From positions 620,001-684,000 of the forward strand of contig JAJFZO010000345.1 in the NCBI GenBank assembly GCA_021397835.1: a stretch of DNA of 64,000 nucleotides. Direction: 5' to 3'. Under the pieces are notes generated by a model, which was not told the origin of the DNA, did no database searches, and was given only the letters and a program-made list of their open reading frames with translations. Below, piece by piece: positions 1 to 10,575 of the stretch. The DNA is from Moringa oleifera (Eukaryota; Streptophyta; Magnoliopsida; Brassicales; Moringaceae). Position 1 is the stretch's first letter; every line of letters begins with the position of its first letter. A program made the translations under genes and the position numbers.

Positions 1-399
1 TAATTTATTCTATGTTATAGTATAGGTAGCAAACAAAATTTTTTTTCCACATATTTGATAGAAAGGGAGTTCTTTTGTCTTAAAATTCGAATAATGTTCA
101 TTACTTGAAAGGGTTCTTTTGGGCATTCATCGAAAGAAATGCTTCGAATTTGATCTTGAAAACTATATATTTTTACAATGTCTTCATTCGAATTTGAAGT
201 GGATTCTTATTCTTAGTCTATTTCTGTTTTCTTTCTAGATTCAAAGACTAACCGTTGAATCACAAATTAAAAAAAAAAACATAGAATCAATTCATAAGCT
301 CGATATGTTATATTATAATATAAGCCATGCTTAACAGAAATATTAGATCGCATAAAGTTAACAAATGAGGTAGGTTCATCAATAATTCATAAATGAAAA
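1..399 (+). other. Plastid ycf4-cemA spacer (no gene)
   Basis: This is non-coding plastid-type sequence directly upstream of the cemA remnant. It contains poly-A runs and no recognisable end of ycf4, so the ycf4 gene, if present in the insertion, lies left of the window. Confidence 0.6.
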
Positions 400-1093
400 A
401 TGGCAACAAAAAAAAAAAACATTCATTCCTCTTCTATGTCTTGCATCTATAGTATTTTTGCTCTAGTGAACCTTTATCTCATGTAATAGAAGTCTGAAAA
501 CATGGATTACTAATTAGTGGAATACTAGGCGATTCGAAACTTTTTTGAATGATATTCAAGAAAAAGGTCTTCTAGAAAAATTCATAAAATTAGAGGAACT
601 CTTCCTGTTGGATGAAATGATGAAGGAATACTTGGAAACCCATTTACAAAAGCTTCATATAGGAATCCACAAAGAAACAATCCAATTCATCAAGATGCAA
701 AATAAGGATCCTATCCATACAATTTTGCACTTCTCGACAAATATACTTTGTTTTATTATTCTAAGTGGTTATTCTATTCTGGGTCATGAGAAACTTTTTA
801 TTCTTAACTCTTGGGTTCAAGAATTCCTATATAATTTAAGTGACAAAATCAAAAGCTTTTTCAATTCTTTTATTAATTGATTTATGTATAGAATTCTATT
901 CACCTCACGGTTAGGAACTAATGATTGGTTATATTTACAAAGATTTCGGATTTACTCATAATGATCAAATTATGTCTCATCTTGTTTCCACCTTTCTACT
1001 CATTCTAGATACAATTTTTTAATGTTGGATCTTTCGTTTTTTAATAGTGTATCTCCATCACATATAATGATTTGTCATTCAATAAATGACTGA
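400..1093 (+). pseudogene. cemA: cemA, chloroplast envelope membrane protein (decayed plastid copy)
   Basis: In chloroplasts CemA is an inner-envelope protein linked to proton extrusion and inorganic-carbon uptake. The start is the ATG at 400, followed by the usual Ala-Lys-rich beginning. The early part is frameshifted. A long central stretch (545-880) stays open and reads like CemA through [32 protein letters not shown] and [10 protein letters not shown]. After 880 the remaining C-terminal third is recognisable only across frameshifts and ends at a TGA at 1093. The 111-residue open stretch is a decayed fragment and not a new gene. petA follows on the same strand as in plastomes. Confidence 0.93.
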
Positions 1094-1319
1094 AAAATGA
1101 TTTACTTATCCAATTCAAATCTTTCTTACTTTGTACATAAGCAAAGCATTCAAAGTTGTATTTACTTTACTCTTTCTACCCTTGGGGTGATTCCTCCTAC
1201 ATATATTCCAGTAAAAACATTTCACTAAACATAAATAGTAAAATTGTGGATAGGGACCTATACTATACTAACGATCTACTTATTTTATTGTAGAAATTTT
1301 TGGGATCAATGATTGGACC

Positions 1320-2293
1320 ACACAAACTAGAAATACCCTTTGTTGGACAAAAAAAGAGATTACTCGATCTATTTCTGTCTCACTCATGATATATATAATA
1401 ACTTGGGCATCCATTCCAAATGCATATCCCATTTTTGCGTAGCAAGGTTATGAAAATCCAGGAGAAGCAACAAGGTGTATTGTATGTCTTGATTGCCATT
1501 TATCTAATAAGTCTATGGATATTGAAGTTCCACAAATGGTACTTCCTGATACTATATTTGACGTAGTTATGGAATTCCTTATGATATGCAACTGAAACAA
1601 GTTCTTGCTAGTGGTAGAAATGAGCCTTTAAATGTGGGAGCTATTATTATTTTACTAGAGGGGTCTGAATTAGCGCCCTTTCCCTCTCCAATCGTATTTC
1701 GCCCGAGATGAAGAAAAGATAAGAAATCTATCTTTTCAGAGTTATCGCCTCACTAAAAATAAAATAAAAATTCTTGTGATCGGTCTTGTTCCTGGTCAAA
1801 AATATAGTGAAATCACCTTCCCTATTCTTTCCCCAGACCTTGCTACTAATAAAGATGCTCACTTCTTAAAATATCCCATATACGTAGGCGAGAATAGGGG
1901 AAAGGGTCAAATTTATCCTGATGAGAAAAAAGTAACAATACAATTTATAATGCTATGGTAGTTGGTATAGTAAGCAAAATTTTATGAAAAGAAAAGGGGA
2001 GATACGAAATAACTATAATAGATGCATCGAATGGACGTCAAGCGGTTGATATTATCCATCCAGGGCCAAAAATTCTTGTTTCAAAGGGCAAATACTTCAA
2101 ACTCGATTAACCATTATCGGGTAATCCTAATATGAGTGGATTTGGTCAGGGGGATGCAAAAATAGTACTTTAAGATCCATCACGTGTCCAAGGCCTTTTG
2201 TTCTTCTTATCATTTGTTGTTTTGGCATAAATCTTTTTGGTTCTTAAAAAGAAACAGTTTCAGAAGGTTTAATTGTCGAAAATGAATTTCTAG
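1320..2293 (+). pseudogene. petA: petA, cytochrome f (decayed plastid copy)
   Basis: Cytochrome f is the c-type haem subunit of the thylakoid cytochrome b6f complex. The region has the signal-peptide part (Ile-Thr-Trp-Ala-Ser), the mature N-terminus starting GYENP, and a still visible haem-binding CxxCH at about 1478-1494 (C-I-V-C-L-D-C-H). The open stretch [20 protein letters not shown] follows, and the C-terminal membrane anchor plus stromal Lys-Lys tail ends at TAG 2291-2293. The start codon has become ACA, and several indels and stops break the frame. It sits 226 bp after cemA, the normal plastome arrangement. Confidence 0.94.
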
Positions 2294-3322
2294 ATCCATG
2301 GATTTATCAATATCAAATTTGCAAAAATGAACCAAATTCTTGTTGGCAATTAAGTATGATAAAAAAATTTGTGAAAAGCCTTTTGCCTCTTTATGTTCTT
2401 TCTCTACTAGATGTGAGGGATTACTTATACTACATTACTAATCATAGTATGTATATTGTGAACAGCTTTTTTTTCTTTTTAATCCAAATTTGAATGGGTG
2501 TGACTATGTCATTATTGTCAAATTTAAATGGTATCAATAATTAAGAGTTTTTTTTTTCTATTCTAATATAATAAAATTTGACTAGATACTAAACATAAGA
2601 TAAGTAAGTGGAGAAAATAAAGGAAGGATAAATTAGGGGAACAAATAATTATAGGGAGTATTATTCATCTTCTTAGTCTTCGACATAAGAAAAGAAATTT
2701 TAAACATCCTTTTCTTGTGCCGGTCTTGTGCTAAAGAGCTTCTTAATCCCATTCGTCAAAGATTCTTATTCTTAGTTCAAGCGGAGAAATTTTTTTTAGG
2801 TTTATTAGAACTTTTTTAGATTTACGTATATTTAAATAAAAGTAGTGGATAACAAAAAAAAAAGGGAACTTTTTTGAGAAAATAAAACTTCTTCGATGAG
2901 CTATAAAAAAATTTTAATTTTCTTTTTTAAATTTTGACAAGATATTAAAATAAATAAGAGTAAGGTTCTACTAGTAAAGGAAGGATGTGCATGTACTTGA
3001 TCACCAAAAAAATAAATATATCATGTCATCTAAGAAAAGGAAATTAAGTGATTTATTCTTTCTTCTAACTTTGAAAGTACCGATAAATATTATTGAAGAA
3101 CAAATTTTCTAAATCAATTAATCAAGTTAAATTTTCAAAAATATCATCAAAAAAATGAAATGAAGTTTTTTTAAAACATCAAAAAAGTAATTTATACGAG
3201 AAAACTCTTATGATTATTAGGAATTCAACGGGACCTTCCCCCTCAAATCAGACAAAGAAAAGAAGAGTTGGGCCCCGTTGAGTTCTTACACTTTCATGTC
3301 TACAACTTAGTTCATCCAATTC
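2294..3322. other. Plastid petA-psbJ spacer (no gene)
   Basis: This convergent spacer between petA (+) and the psbE operon (-) holds A/T runs and, near its right end, one GC-containing inverted repeat listed separately. No other gene is seen. Confidence 0.7.
3222..3284. terminator. Stem-loop 3' of the psbE-F-L-J operon
   Basis: An inverted repeat pairs 3222-3235 (aattcaacgggacc) with about 3271-3284 (ggccccgttgagtt), with two mismatches and a loop of about 35 bases. It lies just beyond the psbJ stop and is palindromic for both strands. Plastid 3' UTRs carry such hairpins to stabilise transcript ends. It would have served psbJ, and possibly petA, before transfer to the nucleus. Confidence 0.5.
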
Positions 3323-3445
3323 CTACAGGGACGAACCCAATCAAGAATATGAACCATAAAAGAAAATACATATTAAATTGATCATAAGAATACCAATTAC
3401 AGTACCTCCTGTCCAAAAAGGAATCCTTCCAGTAGTATCCGCCAT
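3323..3445 (-). pseudogene. psbJ: psbJ, photosystem II protein J (decayed plastid copy)
   Basis: Exactly 41 codons from ATG (3443-3445) to TAG (3323-3325), the normal PsbJ length of 40 residues. It begins [11 protein letters not shown] and ends in the GSYS-x-LGSSL signature, but the glycine codon in that tail is now TGA, so translation would stop six codons early. PsbJ is a one-helix subunit of photosystem II. It is the last gene of the psbE-F-L-J operon, whose four members all lie here on the minus strand in order. Confidence 0.95.
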
Positions 3446-3592
3446 TTATCACGCTTCTCTCCATATCTCATCAAGTGGTCATGCTAGAAACAAAAACAAT
3501 CATAGATCATTATGTGATGTGATCCTTTCGAATGGGATAATAAAATTCCTACTAATATTTATTTTATTATTCTACTACTTTCTTTTATTCTC

Positions 3593-3709
3593 TTAATTGA
3601 AGAAATAATTGGAAAATAAAACAACAAGTACAAAAATGAGTAATAAACCCCGGTAGAGACTCGTACGATTCAATTCAAAATTTTGTTCATTCGAGTTTGA
3701 TTGTGTCAT
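3593..3709 (-). pseudogene. psbL: psbL, photosystem II protein L (frame intact)
   Basis: An uninterrupted 38-codon frame of normal PsbL length begins MTQSN and ends LFSNYFFN. It contains the NRTSLY segment and a single membrane helix. The frame survives with a few substitutions, for example Trp to Arg after the NRTSLY motif. The start is a genomic ATG. Some plants have ACG here, corrected by RNA editing. As a nuclear copy without plastid expression or a transit peptide it is judged non-functional; an intact frame this short can persist by chance. Confidence 0.93.
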
Positions 3710-3731
3710 AGCTCTATAATTTGAATTAAGT

Positions 3732-3851
3732 TTACCATTGGATGAATTGCATTGCTAATATTGACCTCAAAAAAGAAACAGTAGGTACAGCTAGTCCCAT
3801 TAACAGCAACCAACGCACTGTAAAAATTAAATAGGTTTGATCTATGGTCAT
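3732..3851 (-). pseudogene. psbF: psbF, cytochrome b559 beta subunit (frame intact, haem ligand lost)
   Basis: A complete 39-codon frame of normal length begins MTIDQTY and has TVRW, GLAVPTV and AMQFIQ, all PsbF hallmarks. The histidine that binds the cytochrome b559 haem (usually in a Val-His-Gly-Leu-Ala context) is replaced by methionine, reading L-L-L-M-G-L-A. The protein could not bind haem. psbE, encoding its partner, lies 9 bp upstream, as in plastids. Confidence 0.93.
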
Positions 3852-3860
3852 TGGGTCCTC

Positions 3861-4112
3861 CTAAAAAGATCTATTAAATTCTTCAAGCTGTTCCAAAGGA
3901 TTAAAATGGCCAGTTATTAATGCAGTTCCCTATTGGCTCTCTATAAAATACTCATTTAGGTGTGGACTTCCAAACATATAGTAAGTTAAACCCATGTTGA
4001 TGAATAACCAACCCGTTATGAATGGGGAAGGTATAGTAATGCTATGAATGACCCACTATTAAATACTGGTGATAATATTAGCAAAAGAACATTCTCCTAT
4101 GCTTTCAGACAT
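3861..4112 (-). pseudogene. psbE: psbE, cytochrome b559 alpha subunit (decayed plastid copy)
   Basis: Length is exactly 84 codons, the normal 83 residues plus stop. Codons 18 and 19 (usually Arg-Tyr) have both become stops (TAA, TAG), directly before the W-V-I-H segment that carries the haem-ligand histidine, which is retained. The tail keeps LEQLEEFNRSF. It heads the psbE-F-L-J operon. In function it would be the larger cytochrome b559 subunit of the photosystem II core. Confidence 0.94.
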
Positions 4113-5451
4113 ACTGAGCTTCATATATTTTTTAGGGAATCAATTCTGTAAAACATGAGATCAGTAAATGGAAATTCAGTGAAATTGAATCTTGGTAAGA
4201 TCATCAATATTGTACCAAGGGTATTTGTACAGTATATCGAATCATTATAGCTATCCTTCTTTTGACACAGTAACGAAATTTCAATTAGTATCAAAATGAA
4301 GTTAATTTCTTTCTTCTATTTTTCTTACTTGTCGATATATAACCATTGCACCATTCAATAAGAAATTCCTTAAATTCTAAGGTTTTCTCACCATTATTAG
4401 CTTCAGACTAAAAATGAAAGATCAGATAAAATGTGAATCCAACAGGTTAGTTTATAATAATTCATGAAGAAATTTATCATATTTTCGCAATTCAAGTAAA
4501 TACGAAATCTATATATCTCATTTTCTTTGCGTAATTGCAGAAGAGGTTTTTGTTTTTTATTGTAATGCAATCCCTTCCTTTTTTTCATTTCAAGGAATTA
4601 GTTAATTGTCCAATAACAAGTAAGAATAGTGGATAGTTTTTGATAAAAGGAAGAGAAGAACAAATAAAAAAATTCTATTTAATCAATATTGTAATGCGTG
4701 CATTATTTCGTTGTATTAGATCCATAGGCTTTTTTCTTTACCTAATTACAAAGTGGGTTTTTAGACTTTATATAGAATTTGGATATATAATCTGGAAAGA
4801 CAAAAACCCTAGAAAGGAAAAGATAATAGAAATTCCTAATTACTTTAAAATCTAGTTAAAATAAAGATTTTTTTTTTCAAGTGATCTCATCACGTGACAC
4901 CCTATTTTTTTCTCATTCAAGATATTATGTGAATGAACCTACTCTACTATTGAATCTAATGAGTTAAAATCAAAGTAAATTAAATGAAGTAAATAAAAAA
5001 GGTAAAAGGTTATAAGTTCACTATTTATTCTAAAATCGAAAGTGATTCGAAACAATTAAAAAAAAAAGAATCAAAGAAATGACTTTCCAATTTTTTGCAT
5101 ATTCATTCAAAAAAAAGTTACATGTTTTGAATTAGGTTACATGGCACAGCTCTTATTATTTTAAGTATTAGTTTACTCAAGAGTTTCCCAATGAATCCAT
5201 TGCGTTAATTCTGAATCATGCATAGGATGAGCAGATGTCAAAGATGCTGAATTGATTTCTTTTTTGCTTTTGTTACTCTATTTTTGTTAATACTGCCTAT
5301 AATAATTGATCACTCACAAATTTTCACTTGAATTTTTTTTCTTTAAATTGATATTTTTTACTTATCCCTGTCTCTTTCAAAAATGGAAACTTAGGAAAGT
5401 ACTTTAGAAAGATATGGATAAAAAAAATAACATATTTCATTTAGCCTCTTC
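4113..5451. other. Plastid psbE-petL spacer (no gene)
   Basis: A long AT-rich spacer, normally more than 1 kb between psbE and petL. A 71-codon open frame at 4640-4855 (+) reads as a basic, hydrophobic peptide. I do not recognise it, and it has no ribosome-binding site or family signature, so it is not called a gene. Confidence 0.6.
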
Positions 5452-5493
5452 ATGCCTACTATAACTAGTTATTTCGATTTTCTAATTGAATGA
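5452..5493 (+). pseudogene. petL: petL, cytochrome b6f subunit VI (truncated)
   Basis: Begins ATG CCT ACT ATA ACT AGT TAT (MPTITSY), the standard PetL start, but runs into TGA after 13 codons. The rest of the 31-residue one-helix protein cannot be found in any frame, so the 3' part appears deleted. petG follows on the same strand. Confidence 0.82.
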
Positions 5494-5661
5494 AGAGTTT
5501 AATTTATGAAAAGAAATCTTTCTGTGGTATTCCATATATTCGATAGATTTTTACTTTACCGTATTAATTACTAATTATTGGTCATTGAGATTCATGGGCA
5601 ATACAGATTAATATTTAGGGATAGATATTACCTCTTTTTTTCTCCTTTCAAAAAAATCAAA

Positions 5662-5775
5662 ATGAATAAAGTTTTTCTATTTAGAATCATTTTAGGTCTA
5701 ATTCCTATTACTTTGGTTGGATTATTCGTAACTGCATATTTACAATATAGACATGGTGATCAATTGGACCTTTGA
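5662..5775 (+). pseudogene. petG: petG, cytochrome b6f subunit V (frame intact)
   Basis: An uninterrupted 37-codon frame of normal PetG length contains the nearly invariant LGLIPITL and [11 protein letters not shown] blocks and ends DQLDL. A few substitutions exist, such as Asn-Lys near the start and His in the YRRGD region. An upstream in-frame extension to 5578 is chance. PetG is a one-helix subunit needed for cytochrome b6f assembly. This nuclear copy is not expected to be functional. Confidence 0.94.
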
Positions 5776-5906
5776 TTAATTAACATCTCTTTTTGTGACT
5801 AACTTCCTCATTTCTTTAATTCATGGGAGGTCAAACTCAGATTTAAATTACTGTTCAATTATTTGAGTTCAATGTCATTTTCGACCTAACAAACAAAAGT
5901 GTAATC

Positions 5907-5979
5907 GCGCTCTCTAGGATTTAAACCTACGACATTGGTTTTTAGAGACCCACATTCTATCAAACTGAACTAAGAATGC
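5907..5979 (-). tRNA. trnW: trnW, plastid tRNA-Trp copy with altered anticodon (CTA)
   Basis: The 73-nt cloverleaf is recognisable: D-arm TTAGTTCAGTTTG, anticodon region GTCTCTAAAAACC and T-arm GTAGGTTTAAATCCTA. The native anticodon CCA has changed to CTA, which would read the amber codon UAG. The acceptor stem has lost pairings (GCATTCT against AGAGCGC). It lies about 130 bp past petG and precedes trnP as in plastomes. It is probably a pseudogene. Confidence 0.9.
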
Positions 5980-6157
5980 TTTCTTATTTCTTATCACGTA
6001 AGACTATAAAGATGAGTATTTTTTTTAACCCTAATATATTTTGTACGCCTATACCATCATATAGAATATCATAAAATTTAAAAATTATGTATGTCCGATT
6101 TTATTTAATCGATCTAAAATGGATCCCTCCTTACTGCTCAAAGGAGAAGTAATAGAT

Positions 6158-6230
6158 AAGGATGACAGGATTTAAACCTGTGACATTTTGTACCCAAAAC
6201 AAACGCGCTACCAAGCTGCCCTACACCTGT
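6158..6230 (-). tRNA. trnP: trnP-UGG, plastid tRNA-Pro copy (decayed)
   Basis: On the minus strand the D-arm (GGGCAGCTTGGTAGCG), the anticodon loop TTTTGGGTA with UGG intact, and the T-arm ending ATCCTGTCATCC are visible. The 5' half of the acceptor stem is damaged by small deletions and changes, so folding is doubtful. The order trnW-trnP matches plastomes. Confidence 0.88.
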
Positions 6231-6618
6231 ATCAATTGGTCTATAGTGTCATTCTAGATAATCCCTTTCTTATTTTCCACATCCATATTTTTTGTATTGA
6301 TATACAAAATTTCTCTTGCCCAGTTCTTTTTTTTGTCTCATATCATATAAATATAATAAATAATCAATGAATATTTTTATTTTTCACGTAATTCTCTCAA
6401 TTTTGTTTTCAGGTGAAAAGGGGCATATTTTTCTATCGTAAAAAAAAGGAAAATCTTATCTATCGAATCGTTGTACATTTCAATTTGTATTTTGAATTTT
6501 GGATTAGGGATTTTGTGTATAAATACAAGCAGTCCTTAACCACATATGCATATGATTATATATGTATTACCATATTGTAATACAACAAAGAAAAAGAAAA
6601 AAAAAAAGAGGATTTTAA

Positions 6619-6746
6619 GTGTGAGATCCAAAAACATATCTTTCCATAGCACTGGTACTAAGTACTTTCTGGTTCGATTCTTTAACAGGTTTATTAATTA
6701 ATTGTTTATTTTTGGATGCATTGACATTCCCCTTTTTTCATTCTAG
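6619..6746 (+). pseudogene. psaJ: psaJ, photosystem I subunit IX (decayed plastid copy)
   Basis: The start is GTG, followed at once by TGA in place of the usual Arg codon. The rest still reads like PsaJ ([19 protein letters not shown]). A one-base loss in the final T run shifts the frame just before the TAG at 6744-6746. PsaJ is a one-helix photosystem I subunit that binds PsaF. It is encoded on the + strand between trnP and rpl33, as expected. Confidence 0.92.
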
Positions 6747-7102
6747 TTATTGACATGGGAAAGGGGCGGGGGGAATGTAAAGGAAAAAAGGACTCAACCT
6801 TATCGAAACTTAGGTTCAAGATCCTACTAATCGACCGAACACTAAAATGTGACTAAAGCAAGAAAACAGTATCATATCCTAGAAGATACTTAAATAAACT
6901 ACTATATAATGATTCTAAATATAGTTATAAAAAATCATTGTATTGCTTATTATTTTATTTAATTACTATATTAATATTGGTTGCAATGAAATATTTCATA
7001 ATTTTATTTTGAGTTAGTAACTTCTATTTTTTTCTTCCTTTCTTCTTCGCTTTGGATTGAAAAAAAAAAGATTGGGGTGAATCAAAAATCCAAAGGAGGT
7101 TC

Positions 7103-7302
7103 ATGGCCAAGGGTAAAGATATCCGAGTAACGATTATTTGGAATGTACTAGTTGTGTTCGAAACGGTGATAATAAGGAATCAACAGGCATTTTCATATAT
7201 ATTTCTTAAAAGAATCGACATAATATGCCTAGTTGATTGGAATTGAGGAAATTCTGTCCCTATTGTTAAAAAACATATAATTCATGGGAGATAAGGAAAT
7301 AG
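7103..7302 (+). pseudogene. rpl33: rpl33, plastid ribosomal protein L33 (frameshifted)
   Basis: The ATG at 7103 follows a good Shine-Dalgarno-like GGAGG at 7095-7099. The first codons read [10 protein letters not shown], then one T is missing near 7139 compared with the usual Ile-Leu-Glu-Cys-Thr, shifting the frame. Cys-Thr-Ser-Cys-Val-Arg and the terminal HGR-like tail remain visible in the other frame to TAG at 7300-7302. The 200-nt length is one short of the normal 201. Confidence 0.92.
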
Positions 7303-7505
7303 ATTGAATTGAGTCTTTGTATGTCAACCTTCCAAGAAACAGGAAAAAAAAATTGACATTAGGTATATTACATATATTTATATGTAAACTATAAACAAAT
7401 AAATAAATATAAATAAACCAAATCCTATTTATTAATTATATATATAAATAATTTTTTATCCGATTGAAATAGGATTTTCAATTAGAAATAAGGAATAAAC
7501 AAATC

Positions 7506-7802
7506 ATGGATAAATTCAAATGACTCTTTCCTAAATCCAAGTGATCTTTTTGTAAGAGTTTGCCCCCGATCCAATCTAGGGATCAAATTGATTATAAAAA
7601 CATGAGTTTAATCAATTGATTTATTAATGAAAAAGGAAAAATATTATTTAGATGGGTGAATAGATTAACCTTAAAACAACAACGATTAATTATTATTGCC
7701 ATAAAACAAGCTTATATTTTATCTTTGTTACCTTTCCTTAGTAACGAGAAACAATTTTAACAAAGTGAGTAAATTACTAGTCTTAAAACTAGAAAAATAT
7801 AG
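7506..7802 (+). pseudogene. rps18: rps18, plastid ribosomal protein S18 (decayed)
   Basis: Begins MDKFK and then has TGA at codon 6. Downstream, recognisable blocks include [29 protein letters not shown] and NEKQF. The original stop appears as TAG at 7800-7802. An internal stop also follows EKQF. It lies between rpl33 and rpl20, the conserved plastid arrangement. Confidence 0.92.
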
Positions 7803-8100
7803 GCTTTTTCTTCAATTAAATACAAATTTTAATTCGAACTCAAAGGTGGATTAAGATTTTGTTGAAAAATCGACTGAGAATCAAAATTTAACTGTCGTGT
7901 CTGTTGTAAGAAATAAATAAATAAATAAAAGAATCATTGAAGAAGAATAAGAAGAATAATAATTTCTTTTATTAAGCATATCTGCTTATTTTGTTTTGAC
8001 AACTTCATATTTTATCATACTAATTTCTACTCTACCTTCCTCGAGCTCATTCTCTCGGCAACTCCCTTTAAAACATTCTAGTGGATTCTTTCCAATCTCC

Positions 8101-8457
8101 TTATTTTATGATCTCATTGGAAATGGTATAAAGACAACTCCTATTTAACATAGCTATTTGTGCAAGTTTTTTTAAATTAAGGAGCAACTGCTTCTCATAC
8201 AAATTTTGTATGAGTACATTATACCGATAGGATACCCTTCTTTCGTGAATTCTTGCATTTATTCGAGTGATCCACAAAACGACCAAAATCTCTTTTTTTT
8301 TCCTACCCTTATCTTGATGAGCCAAAACCAAAGCTCTTATTCTCTATTGAGTAATAGTTTCAGTAAGTTGTGAATGAGCCCCTTGAAAGCTTAATGCAAA
8401 TAAATGAATTTTTATTCTACGTCTCCGAGCTATATATCCACGTTTAATTCTAGTCAT
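8101..8457 (-). pseudogene. rpl20: rpl20, plastid ribosomal protein L20 (one in-frame stop)
   Basis: From ATG (8455-8457) to TAA (8101-8103) there are 119 codons with no frameshift, close to normal L20 length. Codon 38 is TAG where MTQQ-like sequence normally has Gln. Recognisable blocks are [13 protein letters not shown] at the start and [12 protein letters not shown] and [14 protein letters not shown] later. Reading from after the stop gives the 76-residue open frame at 8101-8331. Confidence 0.94.
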
Positions 8458-9156
8458 TGAATAAATGAAACTTTGATATATAACTAATTTTTTCTTTCAG
8501 TTTTTCTTTTCCCCTTTATTGGTTTACTAATAATAAAATAGATTCTCTAATGTATAAAATAGATATCCTAATGGTTTTTGCTACTCTAGTTCGGACTCTC
8601 ACCGATTTTTTCTTTTTTTTTTCTAGGTGAAATTACTTAGAAATAAGAAATTGTATTGATACTTGGTATTAGAAAAAAGCATAATAACCAAAAAAGTAGT
8701 CAATAGAAATGATAAATAAATAGTGGGCTCCATTGTTTCTATGGTTACTTCTTAAACGGCTAGGTCCTTTCTATAAATCGGAGCTCCTTCCTTCAATTAA
8801 TCAATACTATTGGTAACTTGTACAGTTCACACTTTTTGGCTTTACCCATGAATTTTCTAATAATAGGTATTGTCTTTCATAAGTAAAAGCAGAATCATTC
8901 TATTTAAATAACATAGGATTTCCCCGGCATAATGGACAACCGTCTGTTAACAATGGGGGATTATTTCTCCCAAATTGAGGCATTGGATTTGCACCTACGG
9001 AAACCATAAGTTTCATATACAGTAGAAGATAGACCCATCTTTTTTAGATAGTGAATGGAGTTCCTCCATTTTATTTTATATACTGGAACTGATCATTGAT
9101 GCTGAAAAAATGTTTTCTTTCTTTTGTCTCGATCCATGATCTAAACAAGTTACACA
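8458..9156. other. Plastid rpl20-rps12 spacer (no gene)
   Basis: Non-coding plastid-type DNA between rpl20 and the first exon of rps12. No gene, tRNA or clear hairpin is seen. Confidence 0.6.
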
Positions 9157-9270
9157 TATACCCTAGTACACGTTCCTCGGCACTAAGGACATCCCTGAAG
9201 TGCGGGGGGATTTCGTGAAATTTTTGACTGGTTGTCTTGGGTTCCTAATAAGTTGTTTAATAGTTGGTAC
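9157..9270 (-). pseudogene. rps12: rps12 exon 1 (5' trans-spliced part), decayed
   Basis: Plastid rps12 is trans-spliced, and its 114-nt first exon lies between rpl20 and clpP. Here it reads P-T-I-K-Q-L-I, then K-S-P-A-L-x-G-C-P, a stop, then R-G-T-C-T-R-V-Y. The start ATG has become GTA, and a codon in the normally QRRG stretch is TAG. The 3' exons, which belong to the inverted repeat, would lie in the segment deleted between trnA and ndhB. Confidence 0.9.
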
Positions 9271-9403
9271 GCTAAATCATATGCATAATGGGCTGGTTTA
9301 GATTGATCCCAACCAGATGATTCTGAATTACAATTACTTCTATTAAATATTCTATTAAATGTTTAATAGAATATTAAACTAAACTAAAGCCTTAAATAAA
9401 ATC

Positions 9404-10575
9404 TTAAATTACGGATTTGCATGAAATCACTGGTATTTTTTGTTGAATCACTACAAGATCAGTAATTCCATGAGCTTGGGCTTTTTTTGATGACATAAAA
9501 ACATCCCTTTCCATGTCTTCAGATACAACCCATAAGGGCTTGCCCGGTCTTTGTACATAAACCCTTTGTGAGGGTTTCGCAAAGTTTCAGTAATACTTCC
9601 GCTTCTAGGATAAATTCTCCCGTTTATGCCTTATTAAAAGAACTAGTAGGTTGATGGATCATTACCCTGATGATATAACATAATAAGTGTTTCTTTTATC
9701 TCGGATACTGAGGTGAGGAGATGAGATAACGAATAATAAGGAAAAAAAAGAGCGAATTAAGCAACTGTATAGTTATTTTTTATGCATTGCATGCAGCTCT
9801 ACAATGGGATTCATATTTTTTACCTTTCCTTTCATCGAAGAAAGAGAAAAAAAATAGGGTCTATTAGACCTAAATCAATAAATAATCTAATTACCACCGT
9901 TCCTTTTTTCGGAAGAGTTAAAACAATACTATGATGGTCCCATTGCTTTATGTATTTATTTTATTTATTTCATCTATGATTCAACAATCCCAAAATTTCT
10001 TTCTTTTTTTTTTTGTACTTTTTCATAACATGAATACTCTTAATAGCCTTTCGGTGTGAAAAAAGGTTTGTGATGCTGAAATGAGCCCATGATAGCTAAG
10101 ATAAAATTGGAAATCCCTCTTATCTCATACTACTCTTTCGACATATAATTTAATATTTTGAAAAAAAAATTCATATCGAATTCAAAGTGCCATGTTAATA
10201 TTACTTATTAATTCATATTTCATATGGCGAAGGCATATTCTTCTTTTTCTCGCAAATAGAAAACTCATTGGTGCCAAGCGTTAGGGAATGCTAGACGTTT
10301 GTTAATTTTTCCTAATGACTAGGATAAAAGATCCCATTGAAGTGGCCAATCCCATGCATATTGTCTATACATCCAGTTGCCCAAGTTGCATAGTATCATA
10401 AATAGCCACTCTGGGTATTACCCATCCGCTAGGAGAGTTTATAAACAAATATAGATTTTTGGTATCATTTTCTATACTGAGATATACCATATGACCAATA
10501 AGTTGATTCAAGATCTTGCTATCAACCTCTTAGCCTAAAAAAAGTAATCTTCCTCAAAAAGTCAGTTGATTAAGA
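9404..10575 (-). pseudogene. clpP: clpP exons 2 and 3, plastid Clp protease subunit (decayed)
   Basis: Exon 3 (about 9404-9668) reads R-V-M-I-H-Q-P with the catalytic His, then TGEFILEAE, LLKL, a frameshift, then W-V-V-S-E-D-M and AQAHGI. Intron 2 (about 9669-10,276) separates it from exon 2 (about 10,277-10,575). Exon 2 holds GQEVDS-like sequence, [14 protein letters not shown], and the serine-bearing GLATSMGSF. Both catalytic Ser and His codons survive, but several stops and shifts make it non-coding. ClpP is the serine peptidase of the stromal Clp protease. Exon 1 is missing because the block ends in intron 1. Confidence 0.93.

Noticed and set aside
4640..4855. 71-codon open frame in the psbE-petL spacer as a new gene
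   Set aside because: It has no family signature, no ribosome-binding site and lies in a normally non-coding plastid spacer; chance length in AT-rich DNA.
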